The notes under the pieces were generated by a model, which was not told where the DNA came from, did not search any database, and saw only the letters and a program-made list of their open reading frames with translations. 64,000 bases of DNA. It comes from Zygnema cylindricum (Eukaryota; Streptophyta; Zygnematophyceae; Zygnematales; Zygnemataceae). The position numbers were made by a program, and so were the translations under genes. The DNA is taken from positions 437,185 through 501,184 of the forward strand of contig JBBHKE010002052.1 of assembly GCA_037447655.1 (NCBI GenBank), written 5' to 3'. Of the stretch, positions 44,291-54,639 are shown piece by piece. How positions within the stretch are numbered: position 1 is the first letter of the stretch; the number at the start of each line of letters is the position of its first letter.

Positions 44291-45905
44291 AAATAAAAAA
44301 TCGACAAAAAAAAGGAATGAGAAGGTTTCTGAAGGAAATGGAAAATAGACAAAAAAGGAATAAAACTTTTTTGGAAGGGACAAGGTGTTATAGGAGAAAA
44401 GAACAGGAGGGAAAAAGAAATATAGAGGAAGAAAAATATATTACTGTTCTCGAAGAAGTTTTTAATGCATATTGGGATTCGATGATGTGGTAGAGTATTT
44501 ATGCTGAAATCCACCGCCCCCCTTTTTTTGTTTTTTTTCTTCTTTTTTTTTTTTTTTGTCCTTTTTTCTTTTCTTCTTTTCTTTTTTCTTTTTAAATGGG
44601 GAGAGAGAGACATGTGCTCCTGTTTCAAACAATACTGAAACAATAAAAAGGGTTTTGAAATTTGATTCGTTTTTTTTTTTTTCCCCTCAAAAACCAGTGA
44701 GAATTTCTGATGTGGGTATATAATGGATGATTATGCGGAAAACTGTGGTGCATATAATTAATTAATTAGTTGTAATATGATTAATTTGTGTTTTTGAAGT
44801 TAATATTTGTACAATTTTGGAGGTAAAAGGTTTTTGGACACAATTGTTAAAGGGGCATTACCAGGGAATCAAAGTAAACAACTGTTCTCAAACAAAGAGG
44901 GTTTTTCAAAAACTTTAAAAAACCTAAAAAACCTTGAAGGTGTGATAACATTTTTACAAAAACAAAATATTTTTTTGAAATAAACAAACATATCGTTTCG
45001 ATGCCCAGTAGAAGGAACTCCGGAAAGATACATGTTTCTTTTTTACCATGATTACAAAAATGAATAAATAAACGAATAAAAATAAATAACTAACCATAAT
45101 ACTCGGTGTCAACTCACCAAAGTAAGCAAAATTCGCAACCCAATCGCAATCACAACTCGATTTCAATTTTAAATTTAAATGGACCCGTTTATTTTCCTCT
45201 CTGTTAGCCTCTGGAAGATGAACTTTAAGCCATTTATCGGACCCTAAAAATCGTTAGACAGTTTTCCGTGATGAATATCATTTTCAAACAACATATGCGT
45301 AAAACATTTGATATGGAAGATCATATATGAAGACTTCCTATATACATATACATGTACATGCAATATGAAGTCTTCTCGGAAGAGATTTAAGTTCAAGTTG
45401 AAGCATCATAAGTGATAGAGAAACAAGCACCCAGGAAGCTGTTACCTCTCTGTTACCTCATTCAAGGGTTTAATCATTAAACAGCTTTTTGTAGCTTTAA
45501 AAAAGAAAAAAATAAAAGCTCCTTGCTTACAATTGCTTATGTCATGTCCTGGTGTGGTTGGCTGAGAGGCACTGTAACTGTTATAACCAGAATTCTCTTA
45601 TTATTCAAATTATTGTATGTTATTCTTATTATTCTTGTTATTCTTGTTATTATTCCACTCTTGTTAAATTGTCTAGGAGGAAGGATTATGTTTTTACCTT
45701 TTATTGCCTTTTAGGGCTCCATCAACCGGATGAACTTCAAATTAACACTTTCAAACTTGCATGTTGTTTCAAACCTTTCATAGCTTATCAAAAAATAATT
45801 GTTGAGGATTGTTGTTGTTTTAAAAAGGCTTATCTCACTAATTCGAACATTTAATCCTTACAAAATTAGGGAAACAGAAATTTCTTCCCACCTTAACGAC
45901 AAAAG
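44291..45905. other. Intergenic with one candidate minus-strand exon
   Basis: Positions 45243-45118 (minus) form a 126-base block bounded by TTTTTAG and GTGAGT, open in one frame and reading SDKWLKVHLPEANREENKRV and on to DCDWVANFAYF. I do not recognise the family. The neighbouring DNA gives no convincing partner exon, except perhaps the block at 46222. The rest looks non-coding. Confidence 0.3.
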
Positions 45906-46123
45906 TACACCGTGTATCGCTATTAGCATTAATATTTTTTTCGCCACTTAAAACATCGTTTTGCTGTACACACTTGTCCGATTTTCACATGGAGCTCGCC
46001 AATCGGAAACTGAGAACCTTTCCTTTCAATCGCAACCGTCAGATCCACAATCCGACAAGTGTGTACAGAAAAAAGATGTTTTAAGTGGCGATAAATTTAT
46101 TAACACTAATAGCGATACACGGT
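45906..46123. mobile_element. Short palindromic MITE (family A), copy 6
   Basis: Left end TACACCGTGTATCGC, right end AATAGCGATACACGGT. Internal pairs are TTTTTTTCGCCACTTAAAAC / GTTTTAAGTGGCG and GTACACACTTGTCCGAT / ATCCGACAAGTGTGTAC. One of the best-preserved copies, with near-complete foldback. Confidence 0.8.
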
Positions 46124-46222
46124 TTGGATTTTTGATTCTCGACATCTTGCAAAGTTGGCGCAAAATCCTCATTCAAAATCCTCATTTGAAGTTGTGAAAA
46201 AGTCAACTGGTTGACTCCAGAA
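46124..46222 (-). other. Candidate exon fragment cut by a MITE
   Basis: After a TTTTTGTAG acceptor (minus strand), one open frame reads SGVNQLTFSQLQMRILNEDF and then APTLQDVENQ before running into the MITE at 46123. The pattern Q..+LNEDF is faintly like the start of M43-type peptidases, but this is weak and no HExxH exon was found. Confidence 0.2.
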
Positions 46223-46439
46223 CTACAAAAATGGGTAAAATGAATTCGAACACAGAGATGCAAATTATAAGAATTTAAGGAACTTTAATGCTAAACCCTA
46301 AAACATGTCCTTAATCACCTAATTTTCACAATCAAGTTTCCATCAAAAGCCCTAAAAACCCTAAAACACAGAGTAACTCGGTATCAAACAGACCAGCGTG
46401 ATTTCACCCAAGGAGCAAATCTTTAGGTGATGCGTTTTT

Positions 46440-46500
46440 CTTAAGCAAGTGTTTAAACACTAGGAGTATGTTTAAACACTTGGCATGTGTTTAAACGCCG
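46440..46500. repeat. Three GTTTAAAC motifs
   Basis: GTGTTTAAAC, ATGTTTAAAC and GTGTTTAAAC occur within about 45 bases, directly upstream of the next palindromic element. Confidence 0.5.
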
Positions 46501-46502
46501 AA

Positions 46503-46785
46503 CATATTCTCACTTAGATTCTTTTGGTCATGATTTGGTCATCTTTTCGTCATGTTATCTGATCTTTAATCTCGATATTAGGTCAAGTCTGGTCAAATTC
46601 GGTCAAAATTGGTAAAATTTGGTCAAAATTTGGTCAATCTTGGTCAAGTTGGGTCAAATTGGATCAAATGTCGAGTAATGTGACTAGAAAATATCCAAAT
46701 ATTGGGTAACATGACCAAAAGATTGACCAAAAGTTTGACAAAATGATTGACCAAACCATGACCAAAAAACATAAGTGAGAATATG
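46503..46785. mobile_element. Palindromic element with TTGGTCA repeats
   Basis: Inverted ends CATATTCTCACTTA / TAAGTGAGAATATG. Inward, TTTTGGTCATGATTTGGTCA pairs with TGACCAAA..CATGACCAAAA. The middle is an array of TTGGTCAAA-type units. About 283 bp, MITE-like or foldback type, no coding capacity. Confidence 0.65.
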
Positions 46786-47259
46786 CCTTCACTAGTGAGA
46801 CAAAATGTGATCTCATATTGTTTTTCTTTTTTTTCGAACTGTTTTTATCTATTTTGTTTGTTTGCTTTGGTGTGATTCTTTTGGTTTTCTTTTGACATTT
46901 TTCTTTCTTTTGTTTCCATGTAACTTATCTTACAAGAAAAGGTGTAAAACTTTTTTATGAAAAAAATTAATGGCTTTTGTAAAACGGCGAGTTTGTGGTT
47001 TGTTTCCCGTCATCATTTTATTTTATCACCATATTGTTTTTTAGCTACTGCGTCACCATCATAGAAAACAAATAACTGGATTTGGAGTGTTTGAGGAATA
47101 CAAAAGGGAACTTTCTTTTTAACTAAAGCGGTTAAATGAGACGTAAAGAGCACTGGAATAGGATTGGCTTTTTTAGGGTTTGGTTTCTTCCTTAGGGGCT
47201 TGGGTTTCTTAGAGTTTGGCTAAATCACATATAACAGCTGCTTTAAAATTTAAATATCA
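46786..47259. other. Intergenic before the first tRNA gene
   Basis: AT-rich, TTAGGGTTTGG-like motifs at 47172-47215; no gene recognised. Confidence 0.45.
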
Positions 47260-47331
47260 GGGGTGTTCCGAGAATCGAACTCAGGACCTCTCGCACCCGA
47301 AGCGAGAATCATACCACTAGACCAAACACCC
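47260..47331 (-). tRNA. tRNA-Pro (anticodon CGG)
   Basis: 72 bases on the minus strand. The acceptor stem GGGTGTT pairs with AACACCC, the D-arm is GGTCTAGTGGTATGAT, and the anticodon stem-loop CTCGC TTCGGGT GCGAG gives CGG. The T-arm is CTGAG TTCGATT CTCGG with one G-U pair. Intronless and close to plant nuclear tRNA-Pro. Its flanks are not shared with the four AGG copies downstream, so it is the single-copy member of the group. A short A-run (T-run on its strand) lies 10-15 bases beyond its 3' end. Confidence 0.92.
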
Positions 47332-47801
47332 GTTGGAGGCCGATGACTAATTTAAAATTATTATATGTTTACAATTTTATCATTGTACTTTGTTAAAGTG
47401 TCATTATTGCTTTAAAAAGTTATTTCCGTTATAGACCAGGTTTGGTAGGCCCGTATGGCAATTTCGTTCGCACGTTACAAAACGTTCATTTAATATGGTA
47501 TATTACATCAGCTGAACCCGCACGATTTTGACGTCATCATTCACGTCAGACGACAAATGGTCAAATATTTCTCCGTTTACTTTTTTTTGTTTTTTAACTT
47601 TCAGGGTAAATTAATGTACACGCGACTTTCCTTTTATCTGCGTGTACAATACTGTAATTTTCTTTCTTTTCTTGCCCGGCAAGCACTTTAAGAAATTTAT
47701 GTCTTATGATGACACTTGACTTGCTTGCCCTTTTTTTATTCTTTTATTGATAATTTTTGAAGTGTCAAAAAAAACTTTAACGCTAATAGCGATTCACGGT
47801 G
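47332..47801. other. Spacer between tRNA-Pro(CGG) and the repeated block
   Basis: No gene. It ends with a lone MITE end CGCTAATAGCGATTCACGG at 47781-47799, abutting the next element. Confidence 0.45.
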
Positions 47802-48026
47802 TACACACCTCATCGCTTCTTAGCATTAACATTTTTAGCCACTTAAAACATATTTTCTCCGTACACACCTGTCCGATTTATGATTGAAGGCCACCAATCG
47901 GCAATCAGAAGGTGAGGACCTTGCCTTTCAATCGGAACCGTCAGATTTTCAAGCCGACAAGTGTGCACAGGGAAAATATGTTTTAAGTGTCTAAAAAACA
48001 TTAACACTATAAGCGATTCACGGTGT
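47802..48026. mobile_element. Short palindromic MITE (family A), copy 7
   Basis: Left end TACACACCTCATCGC, right end ATAAGCGATTCACGGTGTT. The internal pair is CTCCGTACACACCTGTCCG against CCGACAAGTGTGCACAGGG. Its right end sits about 100 bp from a tRNA-Pro, and the same right end precedes the tRNA at 52230, so it marks the left border of the large duplication. Confidence 0.75.
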
Positions 48027-48135
48027 TACTGTTTTATCAATCCATGCTGCTTGATTCGATTCATAAAATTCATTTTAATAGAGGGAATCAAACAAAAGAA
48101 TGGGATAGGTTATGACCGAGCATTGCCCGGGAGAG

Positions 48136-48207
48136 GGGGTGTTCCGAGAATTGAACTCGGGACCTCTCGCACCCTAAGCGAGAATCATACCACTAGACCA
48201 AACACCC
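48136..48207 (-). tRNA. tRNA-Pro (anticodon AGG), copy 1
   Basis: 72 bases. GGGTGTT acceptor stem fully paired; anticodon loop TTAGGGT in a CTCGC/GCGAG stem; T-loop TTCAATT. All arms intact. The 3' trailer begins CTCTCCCGGGC, shared with the copies at 52230 and 54045. Confidence 0.92.
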
Positions 48208-48306
48208 GCTTACTGCGTTAATTTTAGTTTTAAATAAATAATTTTTTTTTATTAAAATCATTAATGAATAACAAGAAACATTAAAATGCATCATGAAACA
48301 TAACTA

Positions 48307-49852
48307 GGGAATTGATCATCGCAGTTGCTATTTTGTATGCGCGCAGTCACTTACGTCACCTTGTCAAAGATTGTATATTTGAAGTACACATTGGTACAAG
48401 TTAAGTACACCGTGAATCGCTATTAGCGTAAATAACGCTAGTTCGGTTCCCCTAAATTTTGACCCAAATTCTTAAATAGAAATAATAATTCTATTTTTTT
48501 CTTCACGCCTTTTAAGGCTTTGTTCCAATTAGCATTAATAACGAAAGTACATCGCGATTTAAATAGTATGGTGTAAGGTCAGTGCCAGTTCGTACAAAAA
48601 TGTACCTTTTTAAGTTAAAAAGTACAAAAAGTGATTTAGCATAACCGCGCACAAGTGTGAATGTGCGCTCTAAAAAGGGGATGAAATCGAGTTGTCAAAA
48701 ATCAACCTCGTGGTCGACCCTGTGAACGTACGATTTGTGTACGATTTGTTAGATTTTGTAACTGTACCTAAAAGTGTAAACATATTTACGGCGAGAATAT
48801 TTTTGGAAACCAAATTGGAGTTAGTAAAAATTGGATAATGTTTATTTTGAAAATTTTGAATTCCTTATCAGCGTTAATAACACTAAATTTATGTACCTAT
48901 TTTATTTTATTAATGCCATTGGTGGAAAAAGAGTTGAATCTGACGTCATCAGTTGAAGACAGCTTTTATTTCTCAAAACATTGTAACAACCGATTAAAAT
49001 TTTGCTCGCCTTTAATCGACCGTCGCCAACAAAATCAACAATTACAGAACTGCTGGCGTTTACGCTTAACAAACTGAGGCAATTCACATGTAACGCGTGT
49101 TTCGCGCAATTAAATACTCTCACCATACGTAAATAAAAGTGTTGGTGCACAGTCACTCAACCACATGTAAATAAAAGTGTTACAGTCACTTTCAAACCAC
49201 ATGTAAATTGTGTGTTGCGCACAGTCACTTCTCAACCACATGTAAATAAAAGGTTTGCACAGTACTTTCTCAACCACATGTAAATAAAAGTGTTGCGCAC
49301 AGTCACTTTTCAACCACATGTAAATAAAGTGTTGCGACAGTCACTTTCTCAACATTAATTAAAAAGTGTTTGCGCAATTTCAGTCTTCTCAACCACATGT
49401 AAATAAAGTGGTGACAGTACTTTTCAACTACATTACGTAATAGTGTTGGTGCCAGTTCTTTCTCAAATCGCAGAAATAGTACAGTCACTTTCTCATTTTA
49501 CGTGAGCTCCAAGCAGAGAGCACATGTTGGTTCGAACTTTAACCGCAAAATTCGTAAAATCTGGACTCGTAAATAGTGTGGCTTGATTTGGGCGGACGAC
49601 GCGCATTTTTTTCATTTAGTTTCTCATTGATATTTTTATGTGGGTCCATTTTATTACAGTGTAACGACGATTATTTCGTTTCGTGCGATTTAATTTATCC
49701 GTTCAAGACTTCGAATACTTTAGTTTTGTGAGGTTTCATTTCGTGTCGTTCTTCAAGTTGCGTTGTTCAATATTAACGCATCGCGATTAAATTTCAATTT
49801 TGACTTAAGTGACTGCGCGCAACCAAGATAGTCACTGCGATGATCAATTCCC
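48307..49852. mobile_element. TIR element between tRNA-Pro genes, copy 1
   Basis: The left end GGGAATTGATCATCGCAGTT continues to GCGCGCAGTCACTTACGTCA. The right end is its inverse (TGACTTAAGTGACTGCGCGC .. CGATGATCAATTCCC). Terminal repeats are about 50-55 bp and the element about 1.55 kb. There is no transposase frame. It contains a truncated family-B MITE from 48406 and a minisatellite at 49080-49495. The long TIRs suggest a MULE-like non-autonomous element, but the target duplication is unclear. Confidence 0.7.
49080..49495. repeat. Minisatellite of about 41 bp, ten copies, unit 1 only
   Basis: Unit CAACCACATGTAAATAAAAG followed by TGTTGCGCACAGTCACTTTCT. About ten imperfect copies here, against a single copy in the paired segment (53219-53260). 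Sequence quality of the later copies is uneven, with many 1-base gaps. Confidence 0.85.
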
Positions 49853-49932
49853 TTTAACTAACACGAAACAACAACAAAAGGAAGGCTGATGATTATTATA
49901 GAGGGTCATATCCGAGACATTTCTAGGGAGAG

Positions 49933-50005
49933 GGGGTGTTCCGAGAATTGAACTCGGGACCTCTCGCACCCTAAGCGAGAATCATACCACTTAGACCAAA
50001 CACAC
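49933..50005 (-). pseudogene. tRNA-Pro (AGG), copy 2, damaged
   Basis: As the other AGG copies, except for one extra base in the D-stem (GTCTAAGTGG) and a changed base in the 5' acceptor strand (GTGTGTT), which breaks pair 2-71. Length 73. Probably a tRNA pseudogene, unless the two changes are assembly errors near the end of the contig. Confidence 0.75.
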
Positions 50006-50190
50006 GCTTGACTTGTCAGAATATATTTATTATTATATATAATAATAAGTTTAAGCTTCACGCAAATATTTGCACCTGCTAAAAAAATAAAAAATCTTTT
50101 ATTTACCGTGGTATCTTGTACTTCACGAGTCGTACGGTAATGTACTTTGCCAAGACTTCATTACGGAACAATATGCTATTATTATTTTAG

Positions 50191-51459
50191 GGTTTCGGAG
50201 GATCTCCTGCAGGCTATTTTCTCCTCTCTCACTTTTTCTCGAATAGAGGAGTGCTTTCAGGTGAGACTGTTACTGCTTCTTGTTAGTTTCGTTGGATTCA
50301 CACTTCTTACTTAGTCCTTACTTATTTTTTTTGATATTGTTATTTTTTTTATTTATTTTTATTTTTTTTTACAAGTATTTTTCTTCTATCTCCGATGATT
50401 TCAAATGTTATTAGCTTTAACGAATAGTCAATGTTGACCTAAAACCTATTTTTATTCTTTGTAAGAGAGAGAGAGAGAGAGGGCATGGGAGAGAGAAGGA
50501 GAGGGAGAAAAGGAGAGAAGGAGAGAAAGAAGGGAAGAGATTAAGAAGAGAGAGGTAGAGAGAAGGAGAAGGAAGGAGATAGTGAAGGAGAGAGAAGGAG
50601 AGAAAGAAAGAGAGAAAGAGAGAGAGGAAGAGAGATAAGGAGAGATAGTAAGAGAGATAATAAGAGAGAGGGAGAGAGAAGGAGAGACACAAGTAGAAGG
50701 AATGAGAGACAGAAAGAGAAAGGGAGAGGCGAAGAGAGAAGGAGAGAGAGGAGGGGAGAGAGAAGGAAAGTGAGACCGAGAAGAGATAAGATAGGGTTTT
50801 TTAAGGAGGAAATGAGAAGAGAGGGAGAGGTATGATAGTGAAGTGAGATCGGAGAGAGGCAGAGGAGAGAAGGGAGAGAAGAGAAAAAATGGAGAGAAGC
50901 GATCTGAGGGTGAGAGAAGAGATTTAAAGAGATCGAATGAGCAAGAGAGGTAGGAGGGAGAGAGGGGGGAGAAGGGAGAGAGAGAGAGCGGGAGAGATGA
51001 GACAAGAAAGGGAGGGGAGAGGAAGAAGAGGAAAAGAAAACACGAGGGAATATACGTAAATATAAATAATATGGGATTTTTTAGGGGATTTACGGTTTTT
51101 GAGGGTTTTCAGGGTTTAAAAATAAACTTCTACATGTAGCTCAGAATGCAGATTCTGAAGACCTCTCCCTATCTTTCTCTATTTCTTTATCTCTTCTCTC
51201 TCTTCTCATTCTTTCCATCTCTTTCCTCCCTCTGCCTCCCTCTCTCCCTCTCCCTCGTCCTCTCCCTCTCCCTCACTATTTCTTTATCTCTTCTCTCTCT
51301 CCTCATTCTTTCCATCTCTTCCTTCCCTCTGACTCCCTCTCTCCCCCTCCCTCTCTCCCTCTCCCTCTCCCTCTCACACTCTCTCTCTCTTTTTTGCAGG
51401 TTTTAAAAGATCTTGATTCGGGGAAAATGCCGTACACAGGAAAGAGTCAGCTGGCTCTG
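50191..51459 (+). pseudogene. Duplicate 5' exons of the ATP synthase e-like gene
   Basis: Two exon-like blocks, 50191-50260 and 51400-51459, with acceptor and donor sites. They match 54297-54366 and 55673-55732. Only three bases differ in the first block and none in the second. No downstream exons lie before the next copy, so this is either an alternative promoter set, a partial gene duplicate or an assembly artefact. The intron holds a GA tract (50462-51020) followed by a CT tract (51160-51395). Confidence 0.7.
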
Positions 51460-51788
51460 GTACATTTTTTTTTTTTTTTTTTTACTTTTTTTTTTGTTTT
51501 GTTTTTTTTGGGGTTTTTTTAGTAGTTTTGTACATTGTATCGACTTTCTTACATTATATCGTGAATACGATATTTTTGCTGTATTATATCGAGGTGTCTC
51601 AAGTTACACTTCGTGATTTTCTTTTAAGATAAATCATATAAAGATTGAAATAATATAAATAATGAAAGATTCTTAGATCTTTTTTTTACTGTATCACGTG
51701 ATATTCGTTTTTCAATACGAAATTGTTGTGATGTTTTGCAATGTTTTATCTCCCTGGGTGCAAATTCGATATAAAATGACACAATGTT

Positions 51789-51798
51789 NNNNNNNNNN
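51789..51798. other. Assembly gap (10 N)
   Basis: Ten Ns. The left contig ends inside the duplicated segment, and the homologous sequence continues unbroken at 56061 in the right contig. The first 290 or so bases after the gap have no match in unit 1. Confidence 1.
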
Positions 51799-52229
51799 TT
51801 GTGGGGGAGAGGGCCCGGTCGAGCCATAATTGGGGAGAAATACAAACTAAGGGAGATAATTTTACTTAAAATACTTAGCTTAGTTAGTCGTACCTAACTA
51901 TTTTGTTATGTGGCACTTAGCGAATATTGCAACTACAAAGAATATAGCGTTGGAGAATCGTAATCTTATTTTCTGTAATGTTGTTTTCAAGAAACTCACG
52001 AAAATATAGTACGGCATGGTACGGGCAAGTACAAAATTCTGTATTAAACCTCACTTTTCGTCTGATGTAACCATACAACGTTATAAGCGATATAAGAAAC
52101 ATCAACGTTATAAGCGATTCACGGTGTATTGTTTTATCAATCCATGCTGATTGATTCGATTCATAAAATTCATTTTAATAGAGGGAATCAAACATAAAGA
52201 GGGGTTAATACCGAGCTGGCCCGGGAGAG

Positions 52230-52301
52230 GGGGTGTTCCGAGAATTGAACTCGGGACCTCTCGCACCCTAAGCGAGAATCATACCACTAGACCAAACACC
52301 C
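52230..52301 (-). tRNA. tRNA-Pro (anticodon AGG), copy 3
   Basis: Identical through the mature region to the copy at 48136: GGGTGTT/AACACCC stem, TTAGGGT anticodon loop, TTCAATT T-loop. Trailer CTCTCCCGGGCC. All arms intact. Confidence 0.92.
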
Positions 52302-52514
52302 GCTTGATTTCACTATGTTAGTGAAAGTATTTAAAATCTTGTTTTTAAATTAAAATCACATTAATGAATAACGAAACATTAAAATGTATCTATCAAGAAA
52401 GATAAGAATATAAGAAGGGAATTGATCATCGCAGTTACTATTTTGTATGCGCGCAGTCACTTACTTCACCTTGTCAAAGATTGTATTTTTGAAGTACACA
52501 TGATACAAGTTAAG

Positions 52515-53056
52515 TACACCGTGGATCTCTATTAGCGTATATAATGCTAATTCGGTTCCCCTAAATTTTAACCCAAATTCTTAAATAGAATTAATGATTC
52601 TATTTTTTTATTCACGCCTTTTAATGTTTTGTTCTAATTAGCGTTAATAACGAAAGTACACTGCGATTTAAATAGTATGGTGTAAGGTCAGTGTCAGACC
52701 GTACAAAAATGTACCGTTATAAGTGAGAAAGTACAAAAAGTGATTTGACATAACCGCGCACGCGTGTGAATGAGCGCTCTAAAAAGGGGATGAAATCGGG
52801 TTGTCAAAAATCAACCTCGTGGTCGACCCTGTGAACGTACAATTTGTGTAGGATTTGTCCGATTTTGTACGTGTACCTATATTAGTGTAAACATATTTAC
52901 GGCGAGTATTTTTTTTTGGAAAAACCAGAATTAGAGTTAGTAAAAAATTAGAGTAAGTGTTTTTTTTGAAAATTTTGAAATTCCTTATTAGCGTTAATAA
53001 CACTAATTGTTTTTTTACACTATTTATTTCTTGACGCTAATAGCGAATCGCGGTGT
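52515..53056. mobile_element. Long TIR element (family B), intact copy in unit 2
   Basis: Left end TACACCGTGGATCTCTATTA, right end CTAATAGCGAATCGCGGTGTA, with the interior CCGTACAAAAATGTACC shared with the copies at 834 and 48406. Confidence 0.7.
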
Positions 53057-53516
53057 ACCGTTGAGTTTAAATTTGACGGTCAGTCAGTTGAACAACTTTG
53101 AATTTCAAAAAAATTGTAACAACCGGTTAAAATTTTGCCGCGCTTGTGAACGTCGACTGTCACAAAAAAATCAACAATTCACACGACATGCCAAGGTTTA
53201 CGGTAACAAAACTAGGGCAACCACATGTAAATAAAAGTATTGCGCACAGTCACTTTCTCACTTTATGTGAGCTCCGCTGTGAGAGCACATGTTGGTTTTA
53301 ACTTAGCCGCAAAATTGTAATCAAATCGTGAATCGTAAATAGCATGGCTTGATTTGGTCGCGCGTGACGACTCGAATTTTTTTCATTTAGTTTCTCATTG
53401 ATATTTTTATGCGGGTCCATTTTATTATAGTGTACAACGGTTGTTTCCATTCTTGCGATTTAATTTATCCGTTAAAGACTTCGAATACTTTAGTTTTGTG
53501 AGGTTTCATTTCGCGT

Positions 53517-53815
53517 TTGTGTCGTTCTTCAACATGCGTCGTTCTTCAACATGCGTCGTTCTTCAACATGCGTCGTTCTTCAACATGCGTCGTTCTTCAA
53601 CATGCGTCGTTCTTCAACATGCGTCGTTCTTCAACATGCGTCGTTCTTCAACATGCGTCGTTCTTCAACATGCGTCGTTCTTCAACATGCATCGTTCTTC
53701 AACATGCGTCGTTCTTCAATTTGCGTCGTTCTTCAATTTACGTCGTTCTTCAATTTGCGTCGTTCTTCAATTTGCGTCGTTCTTCAATCTGCGTCGTTTT
53801 TCAATTTTCGTCGTT
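53517..53815. repeat. 17-bp minisatellite, about 17 copies, unit 2 only
   Basis: Unit GTCGTTCTTCAACATGC, then diverging to GTCGTTCTTCAATTTGC. The array is almost perfect at its 5' end. Unit 1 has only one to two copies at 49745-49770. All three forward frames stay open through it (FFNMRRSSTCVV-type), which is not a gene. Confidence 0.9.
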
Positions 53816-54044
53816 CAATTTTAATGCTTCGCGATTAAATTTCAATTTGACGTAAGTGACTGCGCGCAACCAAAATACTAAAATAGCCACTGCGATGATC
53901 AATTCCCTCTAACTAACACGAAACAACAACAAAAGGAAGGCTGCATGGATCAACATCATTTAAATTGGATGGAAGCGAACTGCTGGCTAAATAAATTAAC
54001 AAATATTATAATGAGGGTTATATTCCGAGCTTCGCCCGGGAGAG

Positions 54045-54116
54045 GGGGTGTTCCGAGAATTGAACTCGGGACCTCTCGCACCCTAAGCGAGAATCATACC
54101 ACTAGACCAAACACCC
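54045..54116 (-). tRNA. tRNA-Pro (anticodon AGG), copy 4
   Basis: Mature region identical to the copies at 48136 and 52230, including TTAGGGT and TTCAATT loops. Trailer CTCTCCCGGGCGAAGCTCGG. Intact counterpart of the damaged copy at 49933. Confidence 0.92.
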
Positions 54117-54296
54117 GCTTATTCAATTAAAAAATATTAAAATATATAATTCGTAACAAAGTTTAAGCTTCACGCAAATATTTGCACCTGCTAAAAAAAA
54201 AAAAACTTTTGTTTACCGTGGTATCTTGTACTTCACGAGTCGTACGGTATTTTGTACTTTACCAAAACTTCATTACTGAACCATATGCTATTTTAG

Positions 54297-54366
54297 GGTT
54301 TCGGAGGATCTCCTGCAGGCTATCTTCTCCTCTCTCACTTTGTCTAGAATAGAGGAGTGCTTTCAG
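54297..54366 (+). other. 5' exon of the ATP synthase e-like gene (UTR or N-terminal coding)
   Basis: 70-base block after TTTTAG and before GTGAGATT. It is open in the frame that continues into the next exon (VSEDLLQAIFSSLTLSRIEE then CFQ). Against the copy at 50191, two of the three differences are silent in that frame. No upstream Met was found, so 5' UTR is the simpler reading. Confidence 0.5.
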
Positions 54367-54506
54367 GTGAGATTATTACTGCTTTTTGTTAGTTTTGTTG
54401 GATTTACACTTCTTACTTAGTACTTACTTTTTTTTTTTGTTATTGTTATTATTTTTTTGTTGGATTTACACTTCTTACTTAGTACTTACTTATTTTTTTT
54501 GTTTAT

Positions 54507-54549
<43 letters not shown>

Positions 54550-54639
54550 GTAATTTTCTTTTATCTCCGATGATTTCAAATGTTATTAGCTTGAACGAAT
54601 AGTCAATGTTGACCTAAAACCTATTTTTATTCTTTGTAA

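Larger units (their letters stand above)
47996..51788. repeat. Large tandem duplication, unit 1
   Basis: Matches 52090-56060 in order: the MITE right end, tRNA-Pro(AGG), a TIR element, tRNA-Pro(AGG), then two 5' exons of the ATP synthase e-like gene and part of the next intron. The offset grows from 4094 to 4110 to 4273. The first half is diverged (roughly a tenth of sites by eye), while the second half, after about 50450, is almost identical apart from GA-tract length. It ends exactly at the N gap. Confidence 0.85.
52427..53907. mobile_element. TIR element between tRNA-Pro genes, copy 2
   Basis: Same terminal inverted repeats as at 48307 (GGGAATTGATCATCGCAG and its inverse). About 1.48 kb. 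Encloses the intact family-B MITE 52515-53056 and the 17-bp minisatellite 53517-53815. Non-coding. Confidence 0.7.

Noticed and set aside
49080-49495. Regularly spaced repeats that could suggest a CRISPR array
   Set aside because: Units are contiguous with no unique spacers of constant length, and the genome is eukaryotic. It is a minisatellite.
53441-53855. Three overlapping frames of FFNMRRSSTCVV-type repeats
   Set aside because: A 17-bp minisatellite read in successive frames. The paired unit lacks it, so there is no conserved protein.
47260-54116. The AGG tRNA copies as a tRNA-derived SINE family
   Set aside because: Mature tRNA regions are intact with full acceptor stems, and the copies are explained by the tandem duplication. 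No A-rich tail or dispersed copies were seen in the window.
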